Made by a program: the position numbers and the translations under genes. From Pigmentiphaga litoralis (GTDB lineage Bacteria > Pseudomonadota > Gammaproteobacteria > Burkholderiales > Burkholderiaceae_B): DNA of 64,000 bases. Position 1 is the stretch's first letter, and each line of letters begins with the position of its first letter. Shown here one piece after another: positions 8,644-17,396 of the stretch. Location: assembly GCF_014651835.1 (NCBI RefSeq), contig NZ_BMXQ01000001.1, forward strand, positions 2,888,120 to 2,952,119, written 5' to 3'. The notes below the pieces were generated by a model. It was given only the letters and a program-made list of their open reading frames with translations. It had not been told where the DNA came from and ran no database searches.

Positions 8644-9654
8644 ATGCGACACCCTTCACGCCTGTGTGGCGGCCTGCGCGCGACCTTGTTCGGCGCGGCC
8701 TGCCTGATCGTATCGACCCTGGCCAACGCGCAGTCCGGCGCGGCGCCTGCCACGTCGCAGGGCTACCCCAATCGTCCTATCCGGCTGCTGCTCGGCTTCG
8801 CGCCGGGCGGCGGGTCGGACATCGTTGCGCGTCTGGTCGCACGGCCATTGGGCGAGCGTCTGGGTCAGAACGTGATCGTGGAAAACAAGCCAGGCGCCGG
8901 TGGCAACATCGCAGCCGAGCAGGCCGCCAAGGCCACGCCCGATGGCTACACGCTGGTGTTGCTGCCTAGCGGCCATGCGAGCAATGCCGCCATGAAAAAG
9001 TCCCTGCCCTTCCGGCCGGTCGACGACTACGCATGGATCTCCACCGTCACCACCTATCCCCTGGCGTTGGTTGTCGCACCCGACTCGCCCATCCAGTCCT
9101 TCGGCGATTTCATCGCGCGCGCGCGGGCTGCCCCCAACACGCTCACCTACTCGTCGGTCGGGGTCGGCACGGCCATGCATCTGGTGGGCGAGTGGATCCT
9201 GAGCGAGGCCAACATCACTGCCGTGCACGTGCCCTTCAAGGGCGGCACGGCGCCGTTGGGCGAACTGCTGGCAGGCCGCGTCAACGTCATGATCGACACC
9301 ATGACCAGCACGGCAACCCTGCTCAAGGAACAACGCGTGCGCGCGTTGGCGGTCACCGCGCCCAAGGGCGGCAGCCCGATCGCCGGGGTGCCGACAGTGG
9401 CCGATACGCTGCCCAATGTGGTGTTTGAATCCTGGCTCGGCATTGCCGCGCCGGCCGGCACGCCGCCCGAGATCGTTGCCAAGCTCAACGATGCCCTGCG
9501 GGCAGTGCTGGCTCAACCCGAGATCCGCCAGCGCCTGACCGACTGGGGCGGCTCGCCTCAGGCCAGCACGCCTGCGGAATTCCGCGGACGCGTCGAGCGC
9601 GACATTGCCAGCCTGCAAGGCGTGATGCGCGAACGCAAGATCGAACAGGAATGA
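8644..9654 (+). CDS. Bug/TctC-family substrate-binding protein
   Basis: 336 residues. The N-terminal signal peptide has a hydrophobic core and likely cleavage after ANA-Q (about residue 28). Mature landmarks are YPNRPIRLLLGFAPGGGSDIVAR, VENKPGAGGNIAAE, PDGYTLVLL, HVPFKGGTAPLGELLAGRV and GVPTVADTLPNV. The start at 8644 is set by AGGAG at 8634-8638; an in-frame start at 8590 gives an atypical N-terminus. The gene lies alone between the GH15 gene and a convergent permease. Members scavenge carboxylates or related organic acids; the ligand is unknown. Confidence 0.94.
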   Translation: MRHPSRLCGGLRATLFGAACLIVSTLANAQSGAAPATSQGYPNRPIRLLLGFAPGGGSDIVARLVARPLGERLGQNVIVENKPGAGGNIAAEQAAKATPDGYTLVLLPSGHASNAAMKKSLPFRPVDDYAWISTVTTYPLALVVAPDSPIQSFGDFIARARAAPNTLTYSSVGVGTAMHLVGEWILSEANITAVHVPFKGGTAPLGELLAGRVNVMIDTMTSTATLLKEQRVRALAVTAPKGGSPIAGVPTVADTLPNVVFESWLGIAAPAGTPPEIVAKLNDALRAVLAQPEIRQRLTDWGGSPQASTPAEFRGRVERDIASLQGVMRERKIEQE

Positions 9655-9663
9655 ACGCCCGGC

Positions 9664-11016
9664 TCAGCCGGTCGAAGGCGTGCGCAGGCGATATCCGATC
9701 GCCAGCGCAATCAGCCACACCGGGATCAGGATCACCGACAGGCGCATGCCGGGCGTCATCCACATCACCACCAGAATGCCTGCCAGGAACACCAGCGTGA
9801 TGATGTTGGTGGCGGGGTAGCCAAGGCTGGGGAACTGCGTGCGTGCCCCGGCCAGCCGCTTCTGCTGCCGGAACTTCAGGTGCGTGACGGAAATCATGAT
9901 CCAGTTGAGCACCAGCGACGAGACGACCAGCGACATCAACAACTCGAAGGCCCGCGCGGGGATCAGATAGTTGATGACGACACAGGATCCGGTCGCCACC
10001 GCCGACACGCCCAGGGCCGCCAGGGGCACGCCCCGCCGGCTGACACTGAGCAGCGCGCGCGGCGCATTGCCCTGCTGCGCCAGGCCATACAGCATGCGGC
10101 TGTTGCAGTACACGCTGCTGTTGTAAACCGACAGTGCAGCCGTCAGCACCACCACGTTCAGCACTGTCGCCACCACATTGCTGTCCAGCGCGTGGAAGAT
10201 CAGTACGAAGGGGCTGCCGCCTTCCACGACCTTGGGCCACGGATACAGCGACAGCAGCACCACCAGCGACCCGATGTAGAACAGCAGGATCCGGTAGATG
10301 ACCTGATTGGTTGCGCGTGGGATGCTGCGCGCCGGATCGTCTGCCTCGGCCGCCGTGATGCCCACCAGTTCCAGCCCGCCGAACGAAAACATGATCACCG
10401 CCATGGCCATGGCGAGGCCACCCACCCCGTTCGGGAAGAAGCCGCCGAGCTGCCACAGGTTCGCAATGCCGGCGTCGGGTCCTGCCTTGCCGCTTGCCAG
10501 CAGATAGCTGCCAAAACCGATCATGCCGACGATGGCAATGACCTTGACCAGCGAGAACCAGAACTCCATCTCGCCGTAGATCTTGACGTGGGCAAGGTTG
10601 ATCGCATTGATCAACACGAAGAACACGGCGGCCGATACCCAGGTCGGCACGCCGGGCCACCAGTACTGCACGTAGATGCCCACGGCAGTCAGTTCGGCCA
10701 TGCTCACCAGCACATACAGCACCCAGTAATTCCAGCCCGACGCAAAGCCCGCAAAGCGGCCCCAGTAGACGTTGGCGAAATGACTGAAGGATCCCGCCAC
10801 AGGTTCTTCGACCACCATCTCGCCCAGCTGGCGCATGATGAAAAAGGCCACGATGCCCGCCAGGGCGTACCCCAGCAGCACCGACGGGCCGGCCATGCGG
10901 ATGGTCTGGGCGATGCCCAGGAACAGGCCGGTGCCGACCGCGCCGCCAAGGGCGATCAGCTGGATGTGACGGTTCTTGAGACCACGTTTGAGTTGCTGAG
11001 GGGCGGACGACGCCAT
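9664..11016 (-). CDS. AroP/PheP-like aromatic amino-acid permease
   Basis: 450 residues with about 12 hydrophobic segments, in the amino acid-polyamine-organocation superfamily. The N-terminus QLKRGLKNRHIQLIALGG, then VGTGLFLG, MRQLGEMVVEEPVAGSFSHF, FGGLELVGITAAEADDP and SVYNSSVYCNSRMLYGLAQQG are very close to E. coli AroP as known from memory. It should be a proton-coupled importer of aromatic amino acids in the inner membrane. The start lies 35 bases downstream of the GntR stop on the same strand, so the two may be co-transcribed. Exact substrate range cannot be read. Confidence 0.93.
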   Translation of the reverse strand: MASSAPQQLKRGLKNRHIQLIALGGAVGTGLFLGIAQTIRMAGPSVLLGYALAGIVAFFIMRQLGEMVVEEPVAGSFSHFANVYWGRFAGFASGWNYWVLYVLVSMAELTAVGIYVQYWWPGVPTWVSAAVFFVLINAINLAHVKIYGEMEFWFSLVKVIAIVGMIGFGSYLLASGKAGPDAGIANLWQLGGFFPNGVGGLAMAMAVIMFSFGGLELVGITAAEADDPARSIPRATNQVIYRILLFYIGSLVVLLSLYPWPKVVEGGSPFVLIFHALDSNVVATVLNVVVLTAALSVYNSSVYCNSRMLYGLAQQGNAPRALLSVSRRGVPLAALGVSAVATGSCVVINYLIPARAFELLMSLVVSSLVLNWIMISVTHLKFRQQKRLAGARTQFPSLGYPATNIITLVFLAGILVVMWMTPGMRLSVILIPVWLIALAIGYRLRTPSTG

Positions 11017-11050
11017 GCGCTTCCTTTGTAAAGGGGGGATCGCGATCCGG

Positions 11051-11737
11051 TCAGGGCGCCAGCACTTCCTTGGGCAGATTGACGATGAAGTCCGTCAGGC
11101 CATTGGCGTCGCTTGCCGGACGCATGTGGTCCACCATCGCACTGGACGCCGACTCGGCATCGCCCTTCTGGAACGCTTCCACCACGCGGCGGTGCTGCTC
11201 GAAGGAATTGCGGATCTGGCCCAGCGCCGCGAAGGCGTGCCGGCGATAGTAGCCGGTGCGCGTGCGCATCCGGAGCACTTCCTGCCGCAGATAGGGGTTG
11301 CGCGTGGCGCGATAGATGAGCTCGTGGAAACGCAGATTGCTTTCCTGCCAGCCCGCCACGTCGTCGGCCTCGACCACCTTGCGGCTGGCCTCGTGGTGCC
11401 GGACGATGATGTCGAGTTCTTCGGGGGTCATGCGCTGGCAGGCCAGCCGCACGGCCACGCCTTCCAGCTCGGCCAGCAATTCCCACAGCGACAGCAGTTG
11501 CTGCAGATCCATCTTGGCGACGATCATGCCGCCGCGCGGCAGGCTGGTCAGCAGCCCCTGCGCCTGCAGCTGCAGCAAGGCCTCGCGCACGGGCGTGCGC
11601 GACACGTCGTATTGAAGCGCGAGCTCGGCCTCGTCGACCGATTCGCCAGGCAGCAGCGACCCATCCTTGATGGCTTCTTCGATCTCCATCCGGATCCGGT
11701 CGCTGGCTTTCGTGAAAACTTTCTTTTGGCTCCTCAT
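11051..11737 (-). CDS. GntR-family regulator, FCD subgroup
   Basis: 228 residues. The N-terminal winged helix (about 10-75) carries the GntR signature DEAELALQYDVSRTPVREAL followed by LQAQGLLTSLPRGG. The C-terminal all-helical FCD domain (about 85-215) has the metal/ligand-binding His-rich pattern in NLRFHELIYRATRNP and VVEAFQKGD. Such proteins usually repress organic-acid catabolic genes until the ligand binds. Genes on both sides run the same way: the permease downstream and Bug/PrpD genes upstream. It is therefore a candidate regulator of the 11774-16782 cluster and its palindromic promoter. Confidence 0.93.
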   Translation of the reverse strand: MRSQKKVFTKASDRIRMEIEEAIKDGSLLPGESVDEAELALQYDVSRTPVREALLQLQAQGLLTSLPRGGMIVAKMDLQQLLSLWELLAELEGVAVRLACQRMTPEELDIIVRHHEASRKVVEADDVAGWQESNLRFHELIYRATRNPYLRQEVLRMRTRTGYYRRHAFAALGQIRNSFEQHRRVVEAFQKGDAESASSAMVDHMRPASDANGLTDFIVNLPKEVLAP

Positions 11738-11773
11738 GCCGCAAGTTTCTCACATTCGCGCGAGGGTTCCGGG

Positions 11774-12754
11774 CTACTCGGGCGTAATTCCTGCCTGTTT
11801 GACCGCGGCGCCCCACTTGACCGTTTCGGTGCGGATGAACTCGCCGAACTGGGCGGGCGTGCTGCCTACCGGCTCGGCGCCCGCTTTCACCAGGGTCTCG
11901 CGCACGTCCGGCTGCGCCAGGATCTTCACGACCTCGCTGTGCATGCGCTGAATGGCCGCCGCGGGCACCGATGCCGGCGCCACGATACCGGTCCAGCCGG
12001 TGACGACGACCGACGGCAGGCCGGCTTCCGCGGTTGTCGGCACATCGGGCACGGCGGCCGACCGCGTTGGCTGGCCGACCACCAGGGTGCGCAGCTTGCC
12101 GCTCTGCACCTGCGGCAGGAGCGCAGGCATCGTGCCAAAAATGAAGTCCACCCGTCCGCCGATCAGGTCGACGATCGCGGGCGCCTCGCCCTTGTACGGC
12201 ACATGCTGCATCTCGGCCTTGGCCGCGCCCGCCAGCAGTTCTGCCGCCAGCTGCGACTGGTTGCCGATGCCGGCCGATGCAAAACGGATCGATCCGGGCT
12301 TGGCCTTGGCGGCGCCGATCAGGTCCTCCAGCGTCTTGTACGGCGAGTTCGCGTTGACGACCAGCAAGAAGGCGATCGACGTGGTTTGCGTGACCGGCCG
12401 GAAGTCGCGCGCCGTGTCATAGGGCATCGACTTGTAGACGTGCTGGTTGATCGTCAGTGTGCTGGGCGATGTCATCAGGAAGGTATGACCGTCGGTGGCG
12501 CGGGCGGCGGCCTCGCCCGCGATCAGGCCATTGGCGCCCGCCTTGTTGTCGACCACCACCGCCGCGCCGATCGCATTGGACAGCTTCTGGCCGATCAGGC
12601 GCGCGGCTATGTCGATGCTGCCGCCGGCCGATTGCGACACGATCAGGCGGATCGGTTGTGTCGGCCACGGCGCCGGGGCGGGCTGCTGGGCATACAGGGC
12701 GGGCGACGCCAGACAGGCAGACATCGTCCAGAGGGCAATCAAGGGGCTTTTCAT
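11774..12754 (-). CDS. Bug/TctC-family substrate-binding protein
   Basis: 326 residues. Start at 12754 (MKSPLIALW) gives a standard signal peptide cleaved near LYAQ; longer in-frame starts upstream have no plausible N-terminus. Landmarks are WPTQPIRLIVSQSAGGSIDIAAR, VDNKAGANGLIAGE, GHTFLMTSPS, HVPYKGEAPAIVDLIGG and DVPTTAEAGLPSV. It lies in a - strand run with the PrpD gene (12820) and another Bug gene (14195), 65 bases after the PrpD stop. The natural reading is a binding protein for the acid processed by that cluster. No obvious Shine-Dalgarno site is seen at this start. Confidence 0.93.
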   Translation of the reverse strand: MKSPLIALWTMSACLASPALYAQQPAPAPWPTQPIRLIVSQSAGGSIDIAARLIGQKLSNAIGAAVVVDNKAGANGLIAGEAAARATDGHTFLMTSPSTLTINQHVYKSMPYDTARDFRPVTQTTSIAFLLVVNANSPYKTLEDLIGAAKAKPGSIRFASAGIGNQSQLAAELLAGAAKAEMQHVPYKGEAPAIVDLIGGRVDFIFGTMPALLPQVQSGKLRTLVVGQPTRSAAVPDVPTTAEAGLPSVVVTGWTGIVAPASVPAAAIQRMHSEVVKILAQPDVRETLVKAGAEPVGSTPAQFGEFIRTETVKWGAAVKQAGITPE

Positions 12755-12819
12755 GGCGGTTCCAGTCGGGCGGCAAGGGGTGGGAATCGAATGCGGCAAT
12801 CGGAATGATGGCAAGCCGG

Positions 12820-14193
12820 TCAGGGGCAGAAGTCGACAAGCGCCGACACATCGGGGCAGTCGTCCAGATGCATCAATGCCTCGCGCAGTTGCGCGGCGCG
12901 GTCTGCGCCCCACAGCGGTTCCGCCAGGTCACGGTACTTGCGTTCAAGATCTTCGGCGGCATGCGGACGGCCCGGCTCGCCACTGGTGATCACGCATTCA
13001 CCGGTGACCACGGTACCGTCGTGCAAATGAATCGCGAGCGTCACTCGTTGTTCCTCCGGATAGCGCGCGGTGAAATCGGGTTCCTCGGCCACCGTCACGC
13101 GCGCGGCCAGCGCCACGATGCGAGGGTCCGCCACGGCGGCATCGCCGAATGCATCGAGGCCGTTGCGCCCGCCCACCATCAAGGTCGCCACCGCGAACGG
13201 CAACGAGAAGCGCGTGCCGAACCAGTCCTTGGGCCGCTGCGTCGTCAGGTAGGCCGCCAGCCGATAGGCACGCACATCGATGCGGTCGACGTCATCCGGA
13301 TCGATGCGGCGCGGCGCCTTGGCCTGCGCATCGAACAGCGCGTCGATACACGAATGTGCATACCGCGCCGTCGGGTAGAGCTTCAGATAACCTTCGGTCA
13401 GCAGCCATCGCTCGCCCAGGCCGGCCACCGCGGTGTCCTTCGAAAACCCATCGCCCAGCACCAGGCTGAACGTGGTGTTGACCCCATCGGCCGGGCCACT
13501 GAAACCGGACTCGACCAGGCGCGCCGCCATCTGCCCCATGAAGCCGCTGTGACCCGCATACCAGTTGCGCACCGTTGCGCCATCCAGCATGGTGTGGCGG
13601 TTGGTGGCCATGCACGACGACGCGGCCAGGCTGGCCAGTTGCCGCAGGTCGCTGGCCGGCATGCCCGTCAGCCGGGCCGTTGCCAGCGCAGCGCCCACCA
13701 CGCCGAACGTGCCATGGGGATTGATGATCAGCTTGACCTTGGTGGCCCAGCCGATGCGGGCCACCACCTCGTACGCCAGCGCGATCGTGGCCAGCAATTC
13801 CTTGCCGGACAGCCCCCGTTCCTGCGCCACCGCGAACGCGGCCGGGATCACTTGCATGCCTGGATGGCCGTTCGCCAAAAAGTTGCCCTCGTCATAGTCC
13901 AGCCAGGCGCCGGCAATGCCATTGAGCATGGCCGCATCGAACCGGTTGGTCGTGACACCCCGGCCAATTACCCACGACCGTCCTGGCGATCCGCTCTTGA
14001 CCTGCTTGTCGGACAGGGCCACGAGTTCCGACGTGCGCATGCCGCTCGCGATCACGGGAAAGGTGTCGACCAGAATGTCGCGGGTGCGGGCAAGTACGGC
14101 TTCGGGAATGTCCTCGTAGCGGGTCTCGCCCACGAAGCGTGCAAGTTGATCGAGGTAGTCGACCTGAACGGTTGGTGTCGTTGCCATCGTCAT
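12820..14193 (-). CDS. MmgE/PrpD-family protein
   Basis: 457 residues, normal for the family. Landmarks include the GAWLDYDEGNFLANGHPGMQ block (active-site region in PrpD), INPHGTFGVVGAALAAAR-type helix, TMLDGATVRNWYAGHSGFMGQ and LTEGYLKLYPTARYAHSCIDA. Known members include 2-methylcitrate dehydratase (PrpD) and cis-aconitate decarboxylase-like enzymes, so a dehydratase or decarboxylase acting on a tricarboxylate is likely. No prpB/prpC is adjacent, so propionate use is not supported. The start is one base away from the stop of the upstream Bug gene at 14195, indicating an operon. A paralogue is encoded divergently at 15403. Confidence 0.92.
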   Translation of the reverse strand: MTMATTPTVQVDYLDQLARFVGETRYEDIPEAVLARTRDILVDTFPVIASGMRTSELVALSDKQVKSGSPGRSWVIGRGVTTNRFDAAMLNGIAGAWLDYDEGNFLANGHPGMQVIPAAFAVAQERGLSGKELLATIALAYEVVARIGWATKVKLIINPHGTFGVVGAALATARLTGMPASDLRQLASLAASSCMATNRHTMLDGATVRNWYAGHSGFMGQMAARLVESGFSGPADGVNTTFSLVLGDGFSKDTAVAGLGERWLLTEGYLKLYPTARYAHSCIDALFDAQAKAPRRIDPDDVDRIDVRAYRLAAYLTTQRPKDWFGTRFSLPFAVATLMVGGRNGLDAFGDAAVADPRIVALAARVTVAEEPDFTARYPEEQRVTLAIHLHDGTVVTGECVITSGEPGRPHAAEDLERKYRDLAEPLWGADRAAQLREALMHLDDCPDVSALVDFCP

Positions 14194-14194
14194 A

Positions 14195-15193
14195 TCAATT
14201 GGCCTGGATCCCGGCCTTTTTCACCAGCGTGCCCAGGCGCGCCACGTCGGCCTTGATCAGGGCGCCGAACTCGTCCGGTCCCGATCCCACCAGATCGAAG
14301 CCCAGGCTCGCCAGCTTGTCCCGCACGGCGGGTGTCGCGATGGCCTTGGCAAACTCGGTGTGCAGCCGCGCCACCACCGCAGGTGGCGTGGCAGAAGGCG
14401 CGACGATGCCGTTCCACGCGGCATAGCGGTAGCCCGGCAAGCCGGCCTCGGCAATGGTAGGCCAGTCCGGCGCGGCCGCGGACCGCTTTGGTGTGCTGAC
14501 ACCCAGTACCCGCAGCTTGCCTTCCTTGACGAAGCCAATCACGTTGGACATGCCCGAGAACATCAGCGGCACCGTCCCGGCCACGACATCCGAGATCGCA
14601 GGCGCCATCGCTTTGTACGGAACATGGGTCATTTTGATGCCGGCGGCATCGATGAAGATCTCCATCGCCAGGTGCTGCGCCGATCCCGATCCCGTCGATG
14701 AATAGTCGATCGATCCCGGCTTGGACTTGGCCAATGCAATCACTTCTGGAATGGTTCTTGCACTGAAGTTCGGGTTCGCGACCAGCACCAGCGGAACTGT
14801 GGACGTCAGCGTGACCGGGGTGAAATCCTTGAGCGGGTCATAAGGCAGCTTGGCGTACAAAGCCGGGTTCGCGGCCATGATCCCGTCGTTCGGCATGAAC
14901 AGCGTATAGCCGTCGGCCGGCGCACGCGCCGCCATCTCGGCCGCGATGATGCCGTTCGCGCCAGTGCGGTTGTCGATGACGATGCTCTGGCCGATCTGTT
15001 CGGATACCTGCGCGGCAACCACCCGGCCAATGGTATCGACCGCGCTGCCGGCACCGAACGGGATGATCAATTTGAGCGGGCGGTCGGGAAAGGTCTGGGC
15101 AAGAGCCGCTGCAGGAACCGCTGCAACCACTGCGGCAAACAGCGTCAGCGGCAGACAGGCACGCGCCAGTGAGAAGTGAAAGAGAGGGATCAC
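14195..15193 (-). CDS. Bug/TctC-family substrate-binding protein
   Basis: 332 residues with a signal peptide ending near ALAQ (about residue 33). Landmarks are FPDRPLKLIIPFGAGSAVDTIGR, IDNRTGANGIIAAE, PADGYTLFMPN, SSTGSGSAQHLAMEIF, HVPYKAMAPAISDVVAGTV and WPTIAEAGLPGY. It is the first gene of the - strand run 15193 to 11774, and its promoter must lie in the AT-rich divergent region 15194-15402. It probably delivers the substrate of the PrpD-type enzymes, but the ligand is unknown. Confidence 0.94.
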   Translation of the reverse strand: MIPLFHFSLARACLPLTLFAAVVAAVPAAALAQTFPDRPLKLIIPFGAGSAVDTIGRVVAAQVSEQIGQSIVIDNRTGANGIIAAEMAARAPADGYTLFMPNDGIMAANPALYAKLPYDPLKDFTPVTLTSTVPLVLVANPNFSARTIPEVIALAKSKPGSIDYSSTGSGSAQHLAMEIFIDAAGIKMTHVPYKAMAPAISDVVAGTVPLMFSGMSNVIGFVKEGKLRVLGVSTPKRSAAAPDWPTIAEAGLPGYRYAAWNGIVAPSATPPAVVARLHTEFAKAIATPAVRDKLASLGFDLVGSGPDEFGALIKADVARLGTLVKKAGIQAN

Positions 15194-15240
15194 GGCGCGC
15201 GTCCTGAAAAGGGTTGAGCGAAGGGGTGCGAAAAGTATCT

Positions 15241-15286
15241 CTCAATGAAATATATGTACGCAACATAAAAATATATTTATATTGAG
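15241..15286. promoter_or_regulatory. Nested inverted repeats in a divergent AT-rich promoter region
   Basis: CTCAATGAAATATAT (15241-15255) faces ATATATTTATATTGAG (15271-15286); the reverse complement differs from the left arm only by a G versus AT at one point. Inside it lies a perfect 5-5-5 palindrome, TATGT-ACGCA-ACATA (15253-15267). The stretch is strikingly AT-rich in this GC-rich genome and sits between divergent Bug and PrpD genes. It is a good candidate for a shared operator, possibly for the GntR protein at 11051. Confidence 0.55.
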
Positions 15287-15402
15287 GCGCCACTTGCCTG
15301 GCTTTCCGGCCCGTTCAGCATCGTGCAGCGCGCCCTGGATGGGCGCACGGCCTGCTGGCATTCGGCCCCAATCCTGTGCACCACCGCCTGCGAGTTTCCG
15401 CC

Positions 15403-16782
15403 GTGACCGACACCTCTGCGTCCGCTTCCCACTACCTCGATCAACTCGCCGACTTTGCCTGCACGACGACCCTGGCCGACATCGATCCGCGCGCGCTGCA
15501 ACACCTGCGCGTCATCATTGCCGACACCCTGGGCGCCTTTGCCGCGGGCAATCAGGAACCCGAGATGCGTGCCCTGCTTGCACGACAGATGGACGAAGTG
15601 GCGGGCGGTCATGCCAGCGTCGTCGGCACCGGCCAGCGGCTCAATCCCATCGACGCCGCCGCCTTGAATGCCGCCGCCGGTTGCTGGCTGGAACTGGATG
15701 AAGGCAACCTGGCCAGCAACGGCCACCCGGGTATTCAGGTCATCCCGGCCGCGCTGGCCGTCGCCCAGCAGCGCCGCAGTTCGGGCGCCGACTTTCTGCT
15801 TGCGTGCGCCATCGGCTACGAAATCATCGCGCGCGTGGGCGCCGCCTGCGATATGCGCATGTGCATCCACCCGCACGGCACGTATGGGGTGATCGGCGCC
15901 GCCGTTGCCGCCGCGCGCCTGCAAGGACTGGATGTGACCGAAATGCGGGAGCTGATCAACCTGGCCGGCTCCTCCCCCATCGCAGGCAATCGCCAGAGCA
16001 TGAAAGACGGCGCCACGCTGCGCAACTGGTATGCGTCGCACAGCGCGATCATGGGCCAGACCGCCGTGCGGCTGGTCCAGAGCGGCTTTACCGGACCGCG
16101 CGACGGCATCACGCCGACCTGCGACGAAGTCCTGTTCGACAACTTCCGCCCCGGCGACGTCGTACGTGACCTTGGCAAGCGCTGGCTTCTTGCCGACGGC
16201 TACATCAAGCTGTATGGTTGCGGCCGCCCCATCCACGCTGCGCTCGACGCCGTCCGCCAGGCGTTGGCGAGCACTGGTGACCCGTCGCACTGGCCCCGCG
16301 CCGACGACATCGCGCATATCCAGATCCGCGGCTTCAAATTCATAGCGTTCCTCAACCGACGCGACATCCGCAACGCCTTCGCCACCCGCTTCTCCACCCC
16401 GTTCGCTGTCGCCAGCGTAATCGTGCACCGCAGCCACGGCCTCGAATGTTTCGACGACGCAGCCGCCGCGGACGATACGATCCACGCACTGGTCGCCAAG
16501 ATCGAGATGGTTGAGGACGACAACTACAGCGCGCAGTTCCCGGGCAGGCAGTTGTGCGACGTGGTGATTACTTTGAAGGATCGCACGGTGCTGTCAGGGC
16601 ATACCGAGGTGATTCGCGGCGAGCCTGCCAATCCTGCGGACCCGGAAGAATACAAAGCCAAGTTCTTCGACATTGCACGGCGGGCATGGCCCGAGGATCG
16701 GGTCGCCGCTATCCATGCCGAGGCGATGAGGATCGATGAGGTCGTGGACATGCGAGCGTTGGGAGGTGTCGCGGGGTTGTGA
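15403..16782 (+). CDS. MmgE/PrpD-family protein, second paralogue
   Basis: 459 residues from GTG at 15403 (VTDTSASASHYLDQLADF). An in-frame GTG at 15376 would add nine residues, and no strong ribosome site separates the two. Matching family blocks are LNAAAGCWLELDEGNL, SNGHPGIQVIPAALAVAQQ, HPHGTYGVIGAAVAAARL, MKDGATLRNWYASHSAIMGQ and LADGYIKLYGCGRPIHAALDA. It is clearly paralogous to the protein at 12820, yet it is transcribed divergently from the Bug-PrpD-Bug run. Two PrpD-type enzymes with two receptors suggest one pathway for a polycarboxylate or its dehydration products. It is convergent with the toxin gene, 6 bases apart. Confidence 0.9.
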   Translation: MTDTSASASHYLDQLADFACTTTLADIDPRALQHLRVIIADTLGAFAAGNQEPEMRALLARQMDEVAGGHASVVGTGQRLNPIDAAALNAAAGCWLELDEGNLASNGHPGIQVIPAALAVAQQRRSSGADFLLACAIGYEIIARVGAACDMRMCIHPHGTYGVIGAAVAAARLQGLDVTEMRELINLAGSSPIAGNRQSMKDGATLRNWYASHSAIMGQTAVRLVQSGFTGPRDGITPTCDEVLFDNFRPGDVVRDLGKRWLLADGYIKLYGCGRPIHAALDAVRQALASTGDPSHWPRADDIAHIQIRGFKFIAFLNRRDIRNAFATRFSTPFAVASVIVHRSHGLECFDDAAAADDTIHALVAKIEMVEDDNYSAQFPGRQLCDVVITLKDRTVLSGHTEVIRGEPANPADPEEYKAKFFDIARRAWPEDRVAAIHAEAMRIDEVVDMRALGGVAGL

Positions 16783-16788
16783 GTGGGC

Positions 16789-17115
16789 CTACTTGGCGAT
16801 CCCGAGGAACACCGCAAGACAACGATCGACTTCTACCAGTTCGGTGGCTTCGACCCGCCCGAAGGGCACGCCGACCTTGTCACGCCTGACCGTAACGGCC
16901 TTGTCAATCATGACCTGGGATGCCTTCCTCAACCCGTTGTCGGGACTCGGCTCCAGCGTGATACGAAGAAGCGGTGCAGGGACCAAGGTGCTCGTGACCG
17001 GCAGGACAGTGACCGTAGCAGTATCGACGAACGGGTCGGCCTGGATGACCAGCGCAGGTCGGGGCTTGCCGAAGTCGCCCTGAACCGCAATGGTGACCAG
17101 ATCGCCTCGCCTCAT
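16789..17115 (-). CDS. PemK/MazF-family toxin (endoribonuclease)
   Basis: 108 residues. The N-terminus MRRGDLVTIAVQGDFGKPRPALVIQ is the classical PemK/MazF beta-barrel start (RGD...KPRPALV). The core continues TVLPVTST and ends with a DKAVTVRRDKVG segment typical of the family. Members cleave mRNA in a sequence-dependent way, and the partner antitoxin blocks this. The start overlaps the antitoxin stop by four bases (ATGA), so the pair is translationally coupled with antitoxin first. Cleavage specificity cannot be predicted. Confidence 0.93.
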   Translation of the reverse strand: MRRGDLVTIAVQGDFGKPRPALVIQADPFVDTATVTVLPVTSTLVPAPLLRITLEPSPDNGLRKASQVMIDKAVTVRRDKVGVPFGRVEATELVEVDRCLAVFLGIAK

Positions 17116-17333
17116 TCAGTCCATCCGTCGATATCTGCCAAAGCGTCGTCACTGAGCGCATCGAAATCAGTCGACGCGTCTGCCTTTGCCACCAGGCGCG
17201 ACTGGCGCTGGCACTCCTCCGCAAAGTCGGGCCGACGAGTGTCCGGCACCCAGATCTGAACAGGGCGCAGGCCGGCCATCCGCAAAGAATCGCGATGCTT
17301 TTGAACCCGGGTGTTGACGTCTATGCGGGCCAT
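17112..17333 (-). CDS. MazE-type antitoxin, DUF3018 family
   Basis: 73 residues. RVQKHRDSLRMAGLRPVQIWVPDTRRPDF is the conserved DUF3018 signature. A basic N-terminal ribbon-helix-like DNA-binding part (1-35) is followed by an acidic tail (DASTDFDALSDDALADIDG) that would wrap the toxin. It is the first gene of the toxin-antitoxin operon. Its start is 17 bases from a paired palindromic operator, which fits autoregulation. GGAT lies just before ATG as a weak ribosome site. Confidence 0.9.
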   Translation of the reverse strand: MARIDVNTRVQKHRDSLRMAGLRPVQIWVPDTRRPDFAEECQRQSRLVAKADASTDFDALSDDALADIDGWTE

Positions 17334-17349
17334 TTCACTATCCTGTCAG

Positions 17350-17396
17350 CGTTGCATGTAACGCTACTTTACTCCTTGCGGACGTTACATGCAACG
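17350..17396. promoter_or_regulatory. Twin operators and promoter of the toxin-antitoxin operon
   Basis: CGTTGCATGTAACG (17350-17363) recurs as its exact reverse complement CGTTACATGCAACG (17383-17396). Each half is itself nearly palindromic (CGTT-N6-AACG). On the - strand TTGCAT (17394-17389), a 17-base spacer and TAAAGT (17371-17366) form a plausible promoter, so the -35 lies in the distal operator and the -10 between the two. This is the layout expected for antitoxin autorepression. Confidence 0.75.
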
